Assembly: GCA_003427395.1 (NCBI GenBank)
Contig: BFEA01000579.1
Location: 387,377-418,449, forward strand
From: Chara braunii
Taxonomy: Eukaryota > Streptophyta > Charophyceae > Charales > Characeae
Length of the DNA: 31,073 nt
Reading direction: 5' to 3'
Below are positions 19,007 to 27,927 of this stretch, piece after piece. The notes beneath the pieces are model-generated. The model was not told the DNA's origin. It did not search any database and was given only the letters and a program-made list of their open reading frames with translations. Every line of letters starts with the position of its first letter. Positions within the stretch are counted from its first letter, which is position 1. The position numbers and the translations under genes were made by a program.

Positions 19007-19784
19007 TGACGAACCACTTTCTGTAATGCGCGGTTTTCTGCGCGGATGGAACGAGGGGTCCTAAGCTGGGAAGGTTGGGCCAATTACGGGAGATCGGGAT
19101 CGGTGGAAAATTGCATCAGTGCCCTTGCTTTTTCGTCCTTTTCGTCGCTTCTTTTCATATGACTGGGTTCGGAGCTGGGTGTGTCCGGGGACGGCCGGTT
19201 GATTGATTGGTCGGTTGATGGATGGCGCGCCACCGCTCGCGCGACTAATAAATGTTGATGTCGTTTCTTCCGTTTCGGTTTCGGTCTTCTGGGCGCGGAC
19301 ATCGCGCGGAAACTTGCCTCGTTCTTTTTAAAATTTTCTCTTTGAATTTTGCTGAGCCCCGATAGCTTTCGGAATCTTGGACTTTCCCCCTGAAGTTCTT
19401 GCTTTTTGCTTTTTCACATTAGATAGGAATTTAGGATTTCAGTAATTAGGATTTTTCTGCCGCGCGGCGCCTTTTGTCTACGCGCTTCTTCATGCGGCTG
19501 CAACGGTATTTGGATTAGTGGGCGCCCTTAATCGCGTGTGCAACTGTAATTTTGGGCGGGCGCCATCGTAACTGTATCTTTCTTCTTGCACTTCGTCTCT
19601 CCCTCCCTCCCTCTCTTTCTTTTGCTGTGATTTTTGTAAGCCGCGACTTGCATGCTCGGATCGATGCGTGGAGAAGGGCTATGTCCCCCACGCCGCGGCC
19701 TGATCATGCAGAACGCAGACACTCCCTCTCTAATCCCCGTTCTAAGTCTTGGTAATTCCGTGTTCTTCGCGCATGCATGCACGC

Positions 19785-19791
19785 TATAAAA
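19785..19791 (+). promoter_or_regulatory. TATA box of the LTR promoter
   Basis: TATAAAA in CATGCATGCACGC-TATAAAAT, conserved in the older copy at 17451. Transcription would be expected to start about 25-35 bases downstream. The 3' LTR lacks this region. Confidence 0.65.
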
Positions 19792-19881
19792 TCCGGCTGC
19801 GCGATCAGTTAGCTCTCGTAACCCGTTGTTGGAAACTCGGGGTTGCGCGATCAGGAAGGGTCGGCACACGAGCGAGGAAAG

Positions 19882-19889
19882 AGGTGAGT
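19882..19889 (+). promoter_or_regulatory. Candidate 5' splice site in the leader
   Basis: AG-GTGAGT matches the plant 5' splice-site consensus and lies 99 bases after the TATA box. The same word lies at a similar distance in the older copy (17541). Possible partners are a CAG after a pyrimidine tract at about 20955 (leader intron) or at 27354-27356 (upstream of ORF-A). Confidence 0.4.
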
Positions 19890-21324
19890 AGAGTAGGAGT
19901 TGGGCGACCCGACGGGCTGGTGCCAAACGCGTGGGATTGACATGGGCCACGACGGACTGTGGGCACTGGCGAATCTGACGGGTGCGGGAGGACTAAGTGG
20001 GGTGACGACTTCGTGGGTTGGTGCGTGACGACGGACTGTCCGCATCGGAGACGAGAGAGAAGAGGAGGAGAGAGAGTTGAGGTTGATGGACATGGGTTTG
20101 CTGTTTCTTTGTCTGTTCCCCCTCTTCATCTGTGTACATACATTTTGATTGCGGCTCCGGGCGGTTGCCCGTTCCTGTTTTTCGTCTCGGCTTTCTGGAA
20201 TCTGGACTTGGGTTTTTGCTCACACTTGTCTTTGCAATTTCCTTCTCGATTGCATTATGTGTATGATTACTGGATGTATGGATGCTATGCCTGCTTGTCT
20301 ATCTTTTGTTGAAAATCCTTGTCCTTGCTTTTGTTTGTGACGAATCATCGCCTGCACCTGATACAGTTGTAGAAAGGATAAAGACTTGGCCCCGATAACG
20401 ATTTTTGTTCTCGTTGTTGCTTGGGTTGTGGTGTGGTTGCATCTCGCATAACCGAACGTATGGAGCCATTAGACAATCCGATGTCGGGTCCTGCGAATGC
20501 CACGCGAAGACACGTGTAAACACGATCTGAATCGTGCGTTTACACGCATCCCCGTGCGTCGGTCCGCCCACCCAAAAAGATTCGCGGCGAAACCATCATC
20601 CCGCACGAGCACGCTGAGGCGCAACTAAGTTCGCCCGTCCTACACGTGTTCATGCGCGGTGACGATATCCCGACCAGAGCTGTCCCATACACGATGATAC
20701 CATGACGCGATCTTGGAGCTCAGACTCATCCTACGACCCGGATTACTTCACCCCTTGGATAAACGAACTCCTAAGGCTGCGATACCCCTGCCACACGGAG
20801 AATCGACTATGTCCGCAGGAATTCCACTGCGCCACCACTAGCGACCTGATTTCCCTTCCCCCGACCATACCTATTACTTCACCCACCCGGGATTTATCGT
20901 CATCACCACCAGTTTCCCTCCTTTTCGCCTCCTTCTCCCGTATCATCAACTCAGCGTCGTTCCGTGGCCGGCCATAGCCCCCTATTGGCCCAGCACGCCT
21001 TGCGGGAATTGCCGACGTAGCGGCAAGCGGAGAACCCCGGAATTCCAAAGATCCAACCCAAACACGCAGCAGCTTGCGCCACGTGGCGTCCCCCGACGGC
21101 CCAACTTTTCGGGACCGCCTCCTCCGAGGAGGGACTTCCCTGCAACCCGCCGCCCACAGTACCCCGGCCCTGTCGGGCCTTGAGTCCCACGCGCCCCTCG
21201 CTTGTCTAATTGCATTCATACCCCTAAGACTCCCCCACTTTTCCCAAGAATCCTTGGCACACCCCTTTTCGCACTTCCAGGCCCACATCCCACTCCGATC
21301 AGGAAGTCGCGCCGGGCGTGAGGT

Positions 21325-21337
21325 TGGTATCGGAGCC
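21325..21337 (+). other. Primer-binding site, initiator tRNA-Met type
   Basis: TGGTATCGGAGCC differs by one base from the usual plant site complementary to the initiator tRNA-Met 3' end (TGGTATCAGAGCC). It begins exactly where homology with the 3' LTR ends. Confidence 0.8.
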
Positions 21338-21478
21338 CGACACGTGGCTAGGGTCTTAGGGTTGATAGCACGATAATTAGGCGACCTGGCTAACCGTGGG
21401 CGACCTCGCCCGCGGAACGCGCATAGACGCGACCCTATCGTCACGCGAAGCAGATCGGCAAACCGACGAGCAGCCAAT

Positions 21479-23131
21479 ATGGCTGCCAATGTGCCAAATC
21501 CGATTCTGCAACAGAATGCTAATCCACCAAATCAACCCGCCCCACGTGCACGAGCTCCCATGACGCCACCTGATCTCTATCTATTTGATTCAGCACCATC
21601 TCGCAGGAGCATGGCTGGCCACGCTTAGAGCACAGGAGTACGATGATCACGAAGCACAGACTAACATTCCGTCTCGAATGGGAGGAGACGCTCATCATTG
21701 GTATAGTACCTACGTGTGGGTTGATCTCCCGACCTTCGAGCGAGATTTCATGAACCGATTTGATTATGTCCACCCCGAGCAAGCACTGTACATGATCAAG
21801 GACCGAGTACAAAAACCTCATGAATCCGTTGCAGGATATCGAAACCGGTTTTATAGAATGTTCGTGAAAACTGAGCGCGGTGAGCAAGTAGGGAGAGATT
21901 TGTTCATTGACGGGCTTCGCAGCCGGACAATAAGGGCTAAGTTGCGGAAGCAATTTTCCCCCATCACTCACATGTTACAACAAATCATGGCTGTTGCGGA
22001 GGAAATGGAACGGAAGTTCGCAACAAACTTCCTGGGGGGAGAAGATTATCCTAGAGAAGGAGATTCGACCAAACTTGCACGAGCGAGAGCTGAGTTGGCT
22101 GCCTTGCATAACAAATTTGAAAATATGGGATTTGTATCAGGACCTGTCACCTATATGGAACAGATAGGCCCCAAACGAGTGGTCCTAAGTGAGACTCCGA
22201 ACACCTCTGCTCTTGTGATACCCCCACCCGTCAGAGCATTAGCCCCGCCACCGATTGAGGCTCCCGTACGATCAAACGAATCAACGGTCATTTCGAACTA
22301 ACCAAAACATTGATTAGTTTAATCAAGGAAAGCAAAAAGGAGCAGCGAGAGCACAATGCTCGACTGGAAGCCATGATAAGGAACATGCGGCCTATTGAGG
22401 TGCACGCCCCTCCGATGCAACAAGGATTAGCTGCGGCACCTGCTCTCGGGGGAGCCGCGAATAATCTGAATATCTGTTATTCCTGTCATCAGCCAGGACA
22501 TCTAGCCCGTGATTGCCCCCACCGACCCCCACAACAGCGGATCGGGGTCGCGCCCATGGCTACGGCCTCCATCGCTAACGGACCTGGACGAGTCGGAGCT
22601 TTGATGGAAGAAGTAGAGGGTGGGGGAAGTGCCCTGGCCACCACGGAAGAAGCCGCCGAGCTAATACCGCTAGACCAATACATATCCCTTGGTTATCTCG
22701 GGCTTGGTATGATCGGAACAATCAGACCAGCGCCAGAACCAAAAGAGGTGGCGGAGTGGCAACCGTCTCTAGGAGAAATGGAGTCGGGAGGACCCACCTT
22801 CGTCACAGGAGAGATCGATGTATTAAACATCGTCCGAGCCTTGGACCATCGGATTCCACTTCCGATTGGTCATCTACTCTCGATCTCCGAGCAAGCTAAT
22901 GAGCGGATGCTACAACATTGTAAAGCAAACCGAAAGCGATTCGCCCTTGCCCGAACATCGAACGTAAAGGCCAAAAGCCCCATGCCCGACGAAAACCCAA
23001 CTGGCACTTCGGATCCGATACAGGTAAGTCTAATCCAGAAAGACGACCATTTCTACGGATTAAACCAATTCTGTGGAAATCCGCAGAATGCGATATTAAA
23101 ATTTGGGGAATTCCTTACAACGCAATTATAG
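21479..23131 (+). pseudogene. gag (capsid-type domain and CCHC zinc knuckle), two frameshifts
   Basis: Gag makes the particle that packages element RNA. ATG at 21479 follows a leader of about 140 bases. The first frame ends at TAG 21626-21628. A second frame open from before 21585 carries the Retrotrans_gag-type region (WYSTYVWVDLPTFERDFMNR, then KPHESVAGYRNRF) and ends at TAA 22299-22301. A third frame carries the nucleocapsid knuckle CYSCHQPGHLARDC (C-x2-C-x4-H-x4-C, 22475-22516) and ends at TAG 23129-23131. Frame changes fall between 21585 and 21626 and near 22290. About 550 codons in all. The last ~180 codons after the knuckle have no motif I recognise. Confidence 0.85.
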
Positions 23132-23424
23132 ATTCGGGAGCAGCTATGCTGGCTATTTCACTGAGAGTGGTCGAAAGGGCTGGTAGGAAAAACGATCTGA
23201 TCATGCTCACTGAGAAAAATCAGCTCGTTTCGACAGATGAAGAAAAAATCAAGACTATGGTAAGAATGACCAATGTCGCTTTCCGATTAGGAAAAGTGCG
23301 CGCGCTTGGAGATATCGTAGTACTAGATGTTAATACGTACGACGTTCTTTTTGGACTTCCCTCTCTTGTGGCTCTACGAGCAAACTTGGATTTTGAACGA
23401 AGATCGATTGTCCTGCGAAATACA
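23040..23424 (+). pseudogene. Retropepsin-like protease domain
   Basis: The aspartic protease releases Gag and Pol products. The catalytic motif reads IIDSGA, with DSG at 23131-23139. About 75 codons on, VLFGLPSLVAL is the usual second conserved part of Ty3/gypsy proteases (ILG/LFG followed by a hydrophobic stretch). The frame is minus one relative to gag, and the two overlap at about 23040-23131, so either a programmed -1 frameshift joins Gag to Pol or one base has been lost. The word TTA-AAA-TTT at 23094-23102 in gag frame is a weak slip-site candidate. The domain is closed by TGA at 23425-23427. Confidence 0.75.
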
Positions 23425-23427
23425 TGA

Positions 23428-24102
23428 GGAAAACCCTACGCTGTGCCCATGCGATTGACCCTTCGTACCACCATTAACACGGTCCCACGGGTTTCGCCGA
23501 TGATGGCAGGGACCCTCCGCATGCTTTCCTGGGATGAACCCGCCGATGAAAAGTTATAAACGAATGATGTGGACAGTAGTGATGAAGATGATCCGGAGAT
23601 CGTGAAATTAGCACGACAGCGCGTTTATTACCCACCGCCCAAAACGATAGCGAGAATGATGCAACTGACCAGCCGAAAAATTCAAAGGACCAAGGCGATG
23701 ATCTTGGGTGAGCCCCTCATGCAGATTTCGAGGATGGTCGATTCTTTGGAACCCCCTCAGACTCTGTACGAAGGAATCACCCCTCTCCTCGCCCGGTATA
23801 ACGACAAGAGGCATTACTGTGACATTACAGATCTACCCAAATCCTTATTGACATCGGCTAAGGAAGCGAGGTTGTTACGATTGGGGGCGGAAGCAAGTTC
23901 TCTGGAACCCCCTGGGCATCTCGAAGCCGCAACAGACGAACTGGGGATAAAGATCGCAACTAGGAACGTACCATGGCAGGATATTTGCGACGGGGTTACC
24001 CCGGAAGGACACGTGGCAATCCGGGAAGAAGATGCCTAGATGATGACGACGGTGTTCTCCTGGCGATCGGACCATTCCTTCATCTCAGCGCCTCCACCCG
24101 AT
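23428..24102 (+). pseudogene. Pol linker between protease and RT, unknown domain
   Basis: Same frame as the protease, with stops at 23425-23427, 23557-23559 (TAA) and 24037-24039 (TAG). The part after 23569 is about 156 codons, starts very acidic (DSSDEDDPEIVKLARQRVYY) and continues with basic and helical-looking sequence. I recognise no domain. It contains TGGAACCCCCTGGGCATC (23903-23920), which recurs exactly at 29781-29798 just before the 3' LTR. Confidence 0.5.
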
Positions 24103-25701
24103 GTGGCAAAACAAGCGCGCATGAAACAGATTGACGTTCGGATCAGGAACCAACTATTCGAGCTACATATTCCACAGTACGTACTGAATGAAATGCACCA
24201 GGTGATTGCAGATATTCTAACGGGATATCAAGGAGCGATTAGTGTGACAGACACTGACATCGGCTTATCATTAGTAAGCCAACATGAGATTCAGACAGGA
24301 AATCACTCCCCGATTCATTGCAAACCTTACCGGTATTCGCTGATTGAACACAAAAGACTCTTGAACGAATTCGAGAGTTCGAAGCCAGCGGCTGGATTGA
24401 ACCCGCTACCGGACCTTGGTCATTTTTCGTAGTATTAGTACCCAAGAAAAACACAACGATTCGCATTTGCATTGATTATCGAAAGCTGAATGGATCACGA
24501 TCAAAGATGTGTATCCCCTCCCCCGGATTGATGATTTGTTGGATGCGATTGGATGTGCCAATTATTTCAGCAAGTTTGATATTCGGCATGGTTTTCATCA
24601 CATTCTGGTTAAAGAGGAAGATCGGCCGAAAACGGCCTTTGTGTTGTTTGAGGGCACGTGGCAGTGGGTTCGGTGTCCGATGGGGATTTGCAACGCGCCG
24701 GCCACATTTCAGCGAGCGATGAACATGCGTTCCAGAATTTCGTCAACAAGACACGGCTGACGCAAGGGATGATTAACTTCTGCGTGATCGTGTACATGAA
24801 CAATATCCTGGTCTATTCGGAAACCTATCACGGGCACGCGTAGCATATCGAATGGACGTTGGGCGCATTGAGAGACGCTGGGTTCAAGATTGCGCTCGAG
24901 AAGAGCGAATTTTTCCTCTCGGAAATTTCGTTCTTGGGCTACGTTGTGACACGTGGAGGACTACGGACGGACTCAAGAAAGGTTGCGGCGGTGAAAGAAG
25001 CCCCGGTTCCCACGTCACTGATGCAGGTTCGAGCTTTCTTGGGGTTAGCGTCGTACTACCGACGCTTCATCAAGGGCTTCACCGCGATTGCACGACCATT
25101 AACGAATCTGTTAAGGAAGGACCAGCCTGTCAACTGGGACGCGGAGTGCCAACAGGCTTTCGCAACCCTCAAGGACGCTCTCGCGACGACCCCTATTTTA
25201 ATTCGGCCGGACCCCTCGAAATAGTTCATTCTCATCACGGACTGGCAACCGAAAGCTATCTCCACTATTTTAGCGCAGAAGGGGAGCGATGGTCGTGAAC
25301 ACGTCATCGAATACGCGTCACGCACTGTACCGGACAAACGAAAAAACGACTCAGCACCTCAAGGCGAATGCTATGCAGTGGTCTGGGGAATCCAGCACTT
25401 CCATCCGTATCTCTACGGACCGAAGTTTCGCCTCGTGACGGATCACAAGCCTCTGCTAGCTTTGAAGAAGCTCACCAACTACACGGGCATGATTGGCCGT
25501 TGGGCGGTGCGGCTGCAAAAATACGACTTCGATATCGTCCATCGAAAGACGGAGCGACACGGCAACGTGGACGGGCTGACACGTCTGCATCGACCTGCCA
25601 AGGTACCAAAGGGCGAGGAAATTACACCGTGGAAAGAGTCGGACCTGACCAACGAGCCTAAGTACGGACAAGTGGCAGTCCTCCCACGTGGCAAGAAGTA
25701 A
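24103..25701 (+). pseudogene. Reverse transcriptase and RNase H of pol
   Basis: RT copies the RNA into DNA and RNase H removes the RNA. RT landmarks in order: TGNHSPIHCKPYRYS (about 24297), IRICIDYRKLN (24463), YPLPRIDDLLDA (24512), FSKFDIRHGFHHILV (motif A), ICNAPATFQ (motif B), VYMNNILVYS (motif C, 24790-24819), ISFLGYVV, then FLGLASYYRRFI. RNase H follows: TDWQ, GECYAVVW and VTDHKPL carry the expected Asp, Glu and Asp. Frame changes lie near 24380, 24497 and 24722, with in-frame TAG at 24841-24843 and 25222-25224. Motif C should be xxDD; both Asp are Asn here, so polymerase activity is lost in this copy. Confidence 0.9.
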
Positions 25702-25951
25702 AACGGTGGCGATGGGTGATGAAGGTAACCCCACTACCCCTCTCTCTCCCCTGTCCTCCTCGTCTCTCCTCTCCCTGCCTGACAAATTTTGCTATTTTTG
25801 CGAAGCTATCTCCCGCGTATACTCGGTCTCCATGCGTCCTAACGGGGAAGGGTATGTTGATTGGATAGATTGCCGACAGTGTGTTGCACGAGCCCACGAC
25901 TCGTGCATCCAATAGAGAAACGACCGTAAACCATGGTTGTGCCCTTTGTGC
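25688..25951 (+). pseudogene. PHD-type zinc finger between RNase H and integrase
   Basis: A new frame overlaps the end of the RNase H frame (25688-25701). After a Ser/Leu-rich lead, the pattern is C-x2-C (25790-25801), 23 residues, C-x2-C-x4-H-x2-C (CRQCVARAHDSC), a TAG at 25913-25915, then PWLCPLC. This is the C4HC3 signature of a PHD finger, including the Trp two residues before the last Cys pair. PHD fingers usually read histone tails, here perhaps to guide integration. A RING-type cross-brace is less likely given the spacing. The frame continues into integrase, so it belongs to pol. Confidence 0.7.
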
Positions 25952-27222
25952 CGGACCGACAAGATTCCGACCGAGGCTCGCTTTTTGGATGCCACGTCAG
26001 AAGGGTTGGAAAATACCCGGAAGTTTAGAAGGGCCGAAGTATGGGTTGATATTGCCTTGATTGCCACCTTGGTTGGCAACCCCCTCCAGGATTTCACCAA
26101 GGAAGATCAGAGGAGGGCCAACGAGAGGGCTCGGGATTACAGATGGATAGAGGGCAGATTAGAAAAACGGAAAACAGACGGCAGTGGGATTTGGATGGTT
26201 GTGCCGCGTCCATTCATGTGGTATGACTGGGTTAAGACAGCGCACGAGGAAACTGCGGCTCATTTTGCTGTACGAATCACGGAGTCCGCTATCGACAAAA
26301 ATGAGTAGTACTGGTCCAATATCCGCGACGATGTGAAATACATCGTCGCCAACTGTCAAGTCTGCGCCACTGATAAAACGCCGATTCAGCCCCCAAGGTC
26401 GATAGTGCGCACGATAGTTGAACGACCGTTTCAAAGAGTAAGCATGGATACTACCGACATAGTGGTACCTCCTGGCCCTAATAGCTATGAATATTCAGTC
26501 CTATTGGTATTTGTCGACCATTTCTCAAAATGGATCGAGGCGTACCCTTGTCGCACACGGCAAGCCACGAAAATCGTGCGATACGTCAACCGTTTCCTCG
26601 GGATGCATCAAGATACGGAAGAGATCCTGACCGACAACGGGGCTGAATTCAGGGGAGAGGTGCTAAGGAATCTGGTCCTACATGGCGTCGCCATCCGGAA
26701 CACTGCACCCCACATGTCACAATCCAATGGGCTGGCCGAGAACGCTAACCGGGTGACAAAGACAATATTGCGTCGAAATATTGCGGCACGGGATCCAAGG
26801 CCCTGGCCCGATATCGTCGATCACATCCTGGTGGTCCACCGCGGAACGCCCCACGAATCGACGGGGTTAAGCCCCTTTCAATTAAGGACCAATAGCGTCG
26901 CTTGCGTTTCGATACCAAGCCTCCCAGATGAGTCTACATTGAGCCGACGGCCCACCAGGGCCACGGCTCGGGACAAGGACAAACGACACCTAGAGCTAAT
27001 GGAACGGTCACTGCCCAGGCTAGCCCGAAAACGACAGAAATGACCGAACTAGCCCATGGCCGACAGGTCCGAAGCTACGAGGCCCGAAATGGGAATGCGG
27101 GTCCGCGGCCCCAGTACAAATTGGGGGATGTAGTGCAGGTAAGGAAATGTGCTCGCCAAGGTAAGCTAGCGCCACGATTCTTCGGGTGATATCGGGTGAT
27201 CGAGCTCGGGGCTGCTCGGGCC
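25952..27222 (+). pseudogene. Integrase (H2C2, DDE core, GPY-like C-terminus)
   Basis: Integrase inserts the DNA copy into the chromosome. The pre-domain YRWIEGRLEKRKTDGSGIWM leads to the zinc-binding part: AHEETAAHF, then a TAG at 26306-26308, then NCQVC. The catalytic core has Asp in SMDTTD, Asp in LTDNGAEF and Glu in SNGLAEN, the last two separated by 34 residues. A TGA at 27041-27043 and a frame change lead to YKLGDVVQVRKC, KLAPRFFG, a TGA (27187-27189) where Pro of the GPY motif is expected, and YRVIE. A last frame change near 27215 leads to DTVRLAPK. No chromodomain follows. Confidence 0.85.
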
Positions 27223-27448
27223 TAACGGCGTGGACACCGTGCGTCTTGCCCCCAAGGTCTCTGGCAGTCGATCGGCCCGTCCGATCACACGCCACGTATC
27301 CTATCTTCGCCTCCTCCCCTCTACCCCATCTCCTTCTTCATCGGTCTCTCCCTCAGAGGAAGCCGACGGCAGCGATCTTATCTCTCCGGCATCTTCCTCT
27401 TCCTCTTGCCCCTTCTCTGACACCCCGTCACCTCCGCCATCGCCATGA
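27223..27448 (+). pseudogene. Pol C-terminal Ser/Pro tail
   Basis: After DTVRLAPKVSGSRSAR the frame continues as a Ser/Pro-rich, acidic tail and stops at TGA 27446-27448. The DNA is pyrimidine-rich and includes the splice-acceptor-like tract at 27303-27356. Its stop overlaps the ATG of ORF-A. Confidence 0.6.
27303..27356 (+). promoter_or_regulatory. Candidate 3' splice site upstream of ORF-A
   Basis: About 50 bases that are about 85% pyrimidine end in CTCTCCCTCAG (CAG at 27354-27356), followed by AGG. It lies 89 bases before the ORF-A ATG. A spliced RNA from the leader donor at 19884 to here would place ORF-A first in the message. The pyrimidine bias also follows from the Ser/Pro codons of the pol tail, so this may be coincidence. 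Confidence 0.35.
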
Positions 27449-27927
27449 GCTTCGCCAACGAGCGGGCTTTCGGTGATCAGTTGCTGATGCCACGGGGAGA
27501 GATCTCATCCATCCGCCAAGTGCATCATCCGCGGATCAGCCCCGACTTCTTGCGCCTTGCGCAGTTCTTCTGCACCTCGGGTGTGTACGGCGCGGCAGAG
27601 TTCCGGTTCACAAGCGATCCCCAGGTGGTGGTGCTGGCCGAGGCAACGGCGTTCCAACGGCAAGCGACTCCGGGTATTAGCCACATGTCTACCGTGGTAG
27701 TCTTTAGCGGCGACATCACCACCTTCGATCCGGCGCGGCAAACCGCCATCAAGAGCACCTTGTACAAGTGGGGTCGTGATCTGGCCACTGATTGGGATCG
27801 ACGGCTCACAAGGCACGGGGACGAGTGCTATCCTGTCGACGGCATCGAAGTCAACACGCTGCGCACAACGCTGCGCGAACCACCTATCGTCCTCCCTGAT
27901 CTTGCCCCCTTCCAGCCGCGCAGATGA
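27445..27927 (+). CDS. ORF-A, unknown protein, first of three post-pol ORFs
   Basis: 160 residues, intact. Its ATG overlaps the pol stop (ATGA, 27445-27448) and its stop overlaps the ATG of ORF-B (ATGA, 27924-27927). No signal peptide, membrane segment or zinc motif, so it is not a typical envelope protein. It has a hydrophobic strand-like stretch (PQVVVLAEATAF), a second (STVVVFSGDITTFD) and a helical stretch (IKSTLYKWGRDLATDWDRRL). The same order of hydrophobic patches appears in ORF-C and, more weakly, in the N-terminal half of ORF-B. It may act as a structural or nucleic-acid-binding accessory, but no function can be read from the sequence. Retained openness beside a broken pol makes a real gene likely. 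Confidence 0.65.
   Translation: MSFANERAFGDQLLMPRGEISSIRQVHHPRISPDFLRLAQFFCTSGVYGAAEFRFTSDPQVVVLAEATAFQRQATPGISHMSTVVVFSGDITTFDPARQTAIKSTLYKWGRDLATDWDRRLTRHGDECYPVDGIEVNTLRTTLREPPIVLPDLAPFQPRR

Larger units (their letters stand above)
19007..21324 (+). repeat. 5' LTR (about 2.3 kb)
   Basis: Starts TGACGAACCACTTTCTG, as does the 3' copy at 29806. Homology runs 19007-19611 against 29806-30410 and resumes at 21252-21324 against 30411-30482, where it stops at the primer-binding site. Bases 19612-21251 are absent from the 3' copy. The LTR holds the TATA box, a donor-like site, and a pyrimidine-rich tract (about 20889-20955) followed by CAG. It does not end in the usual CA. Confidence 0.8.

Noticed and set aside
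20743-21489. A 248-codon minus-strand ORF across the 5' LTR and leader
   Set aside because: It runs through the primer-binding site and gag start, is Arg/Gly/Ala-rich as expected for GC-rich antisense DNA, and has no recognisable domain.
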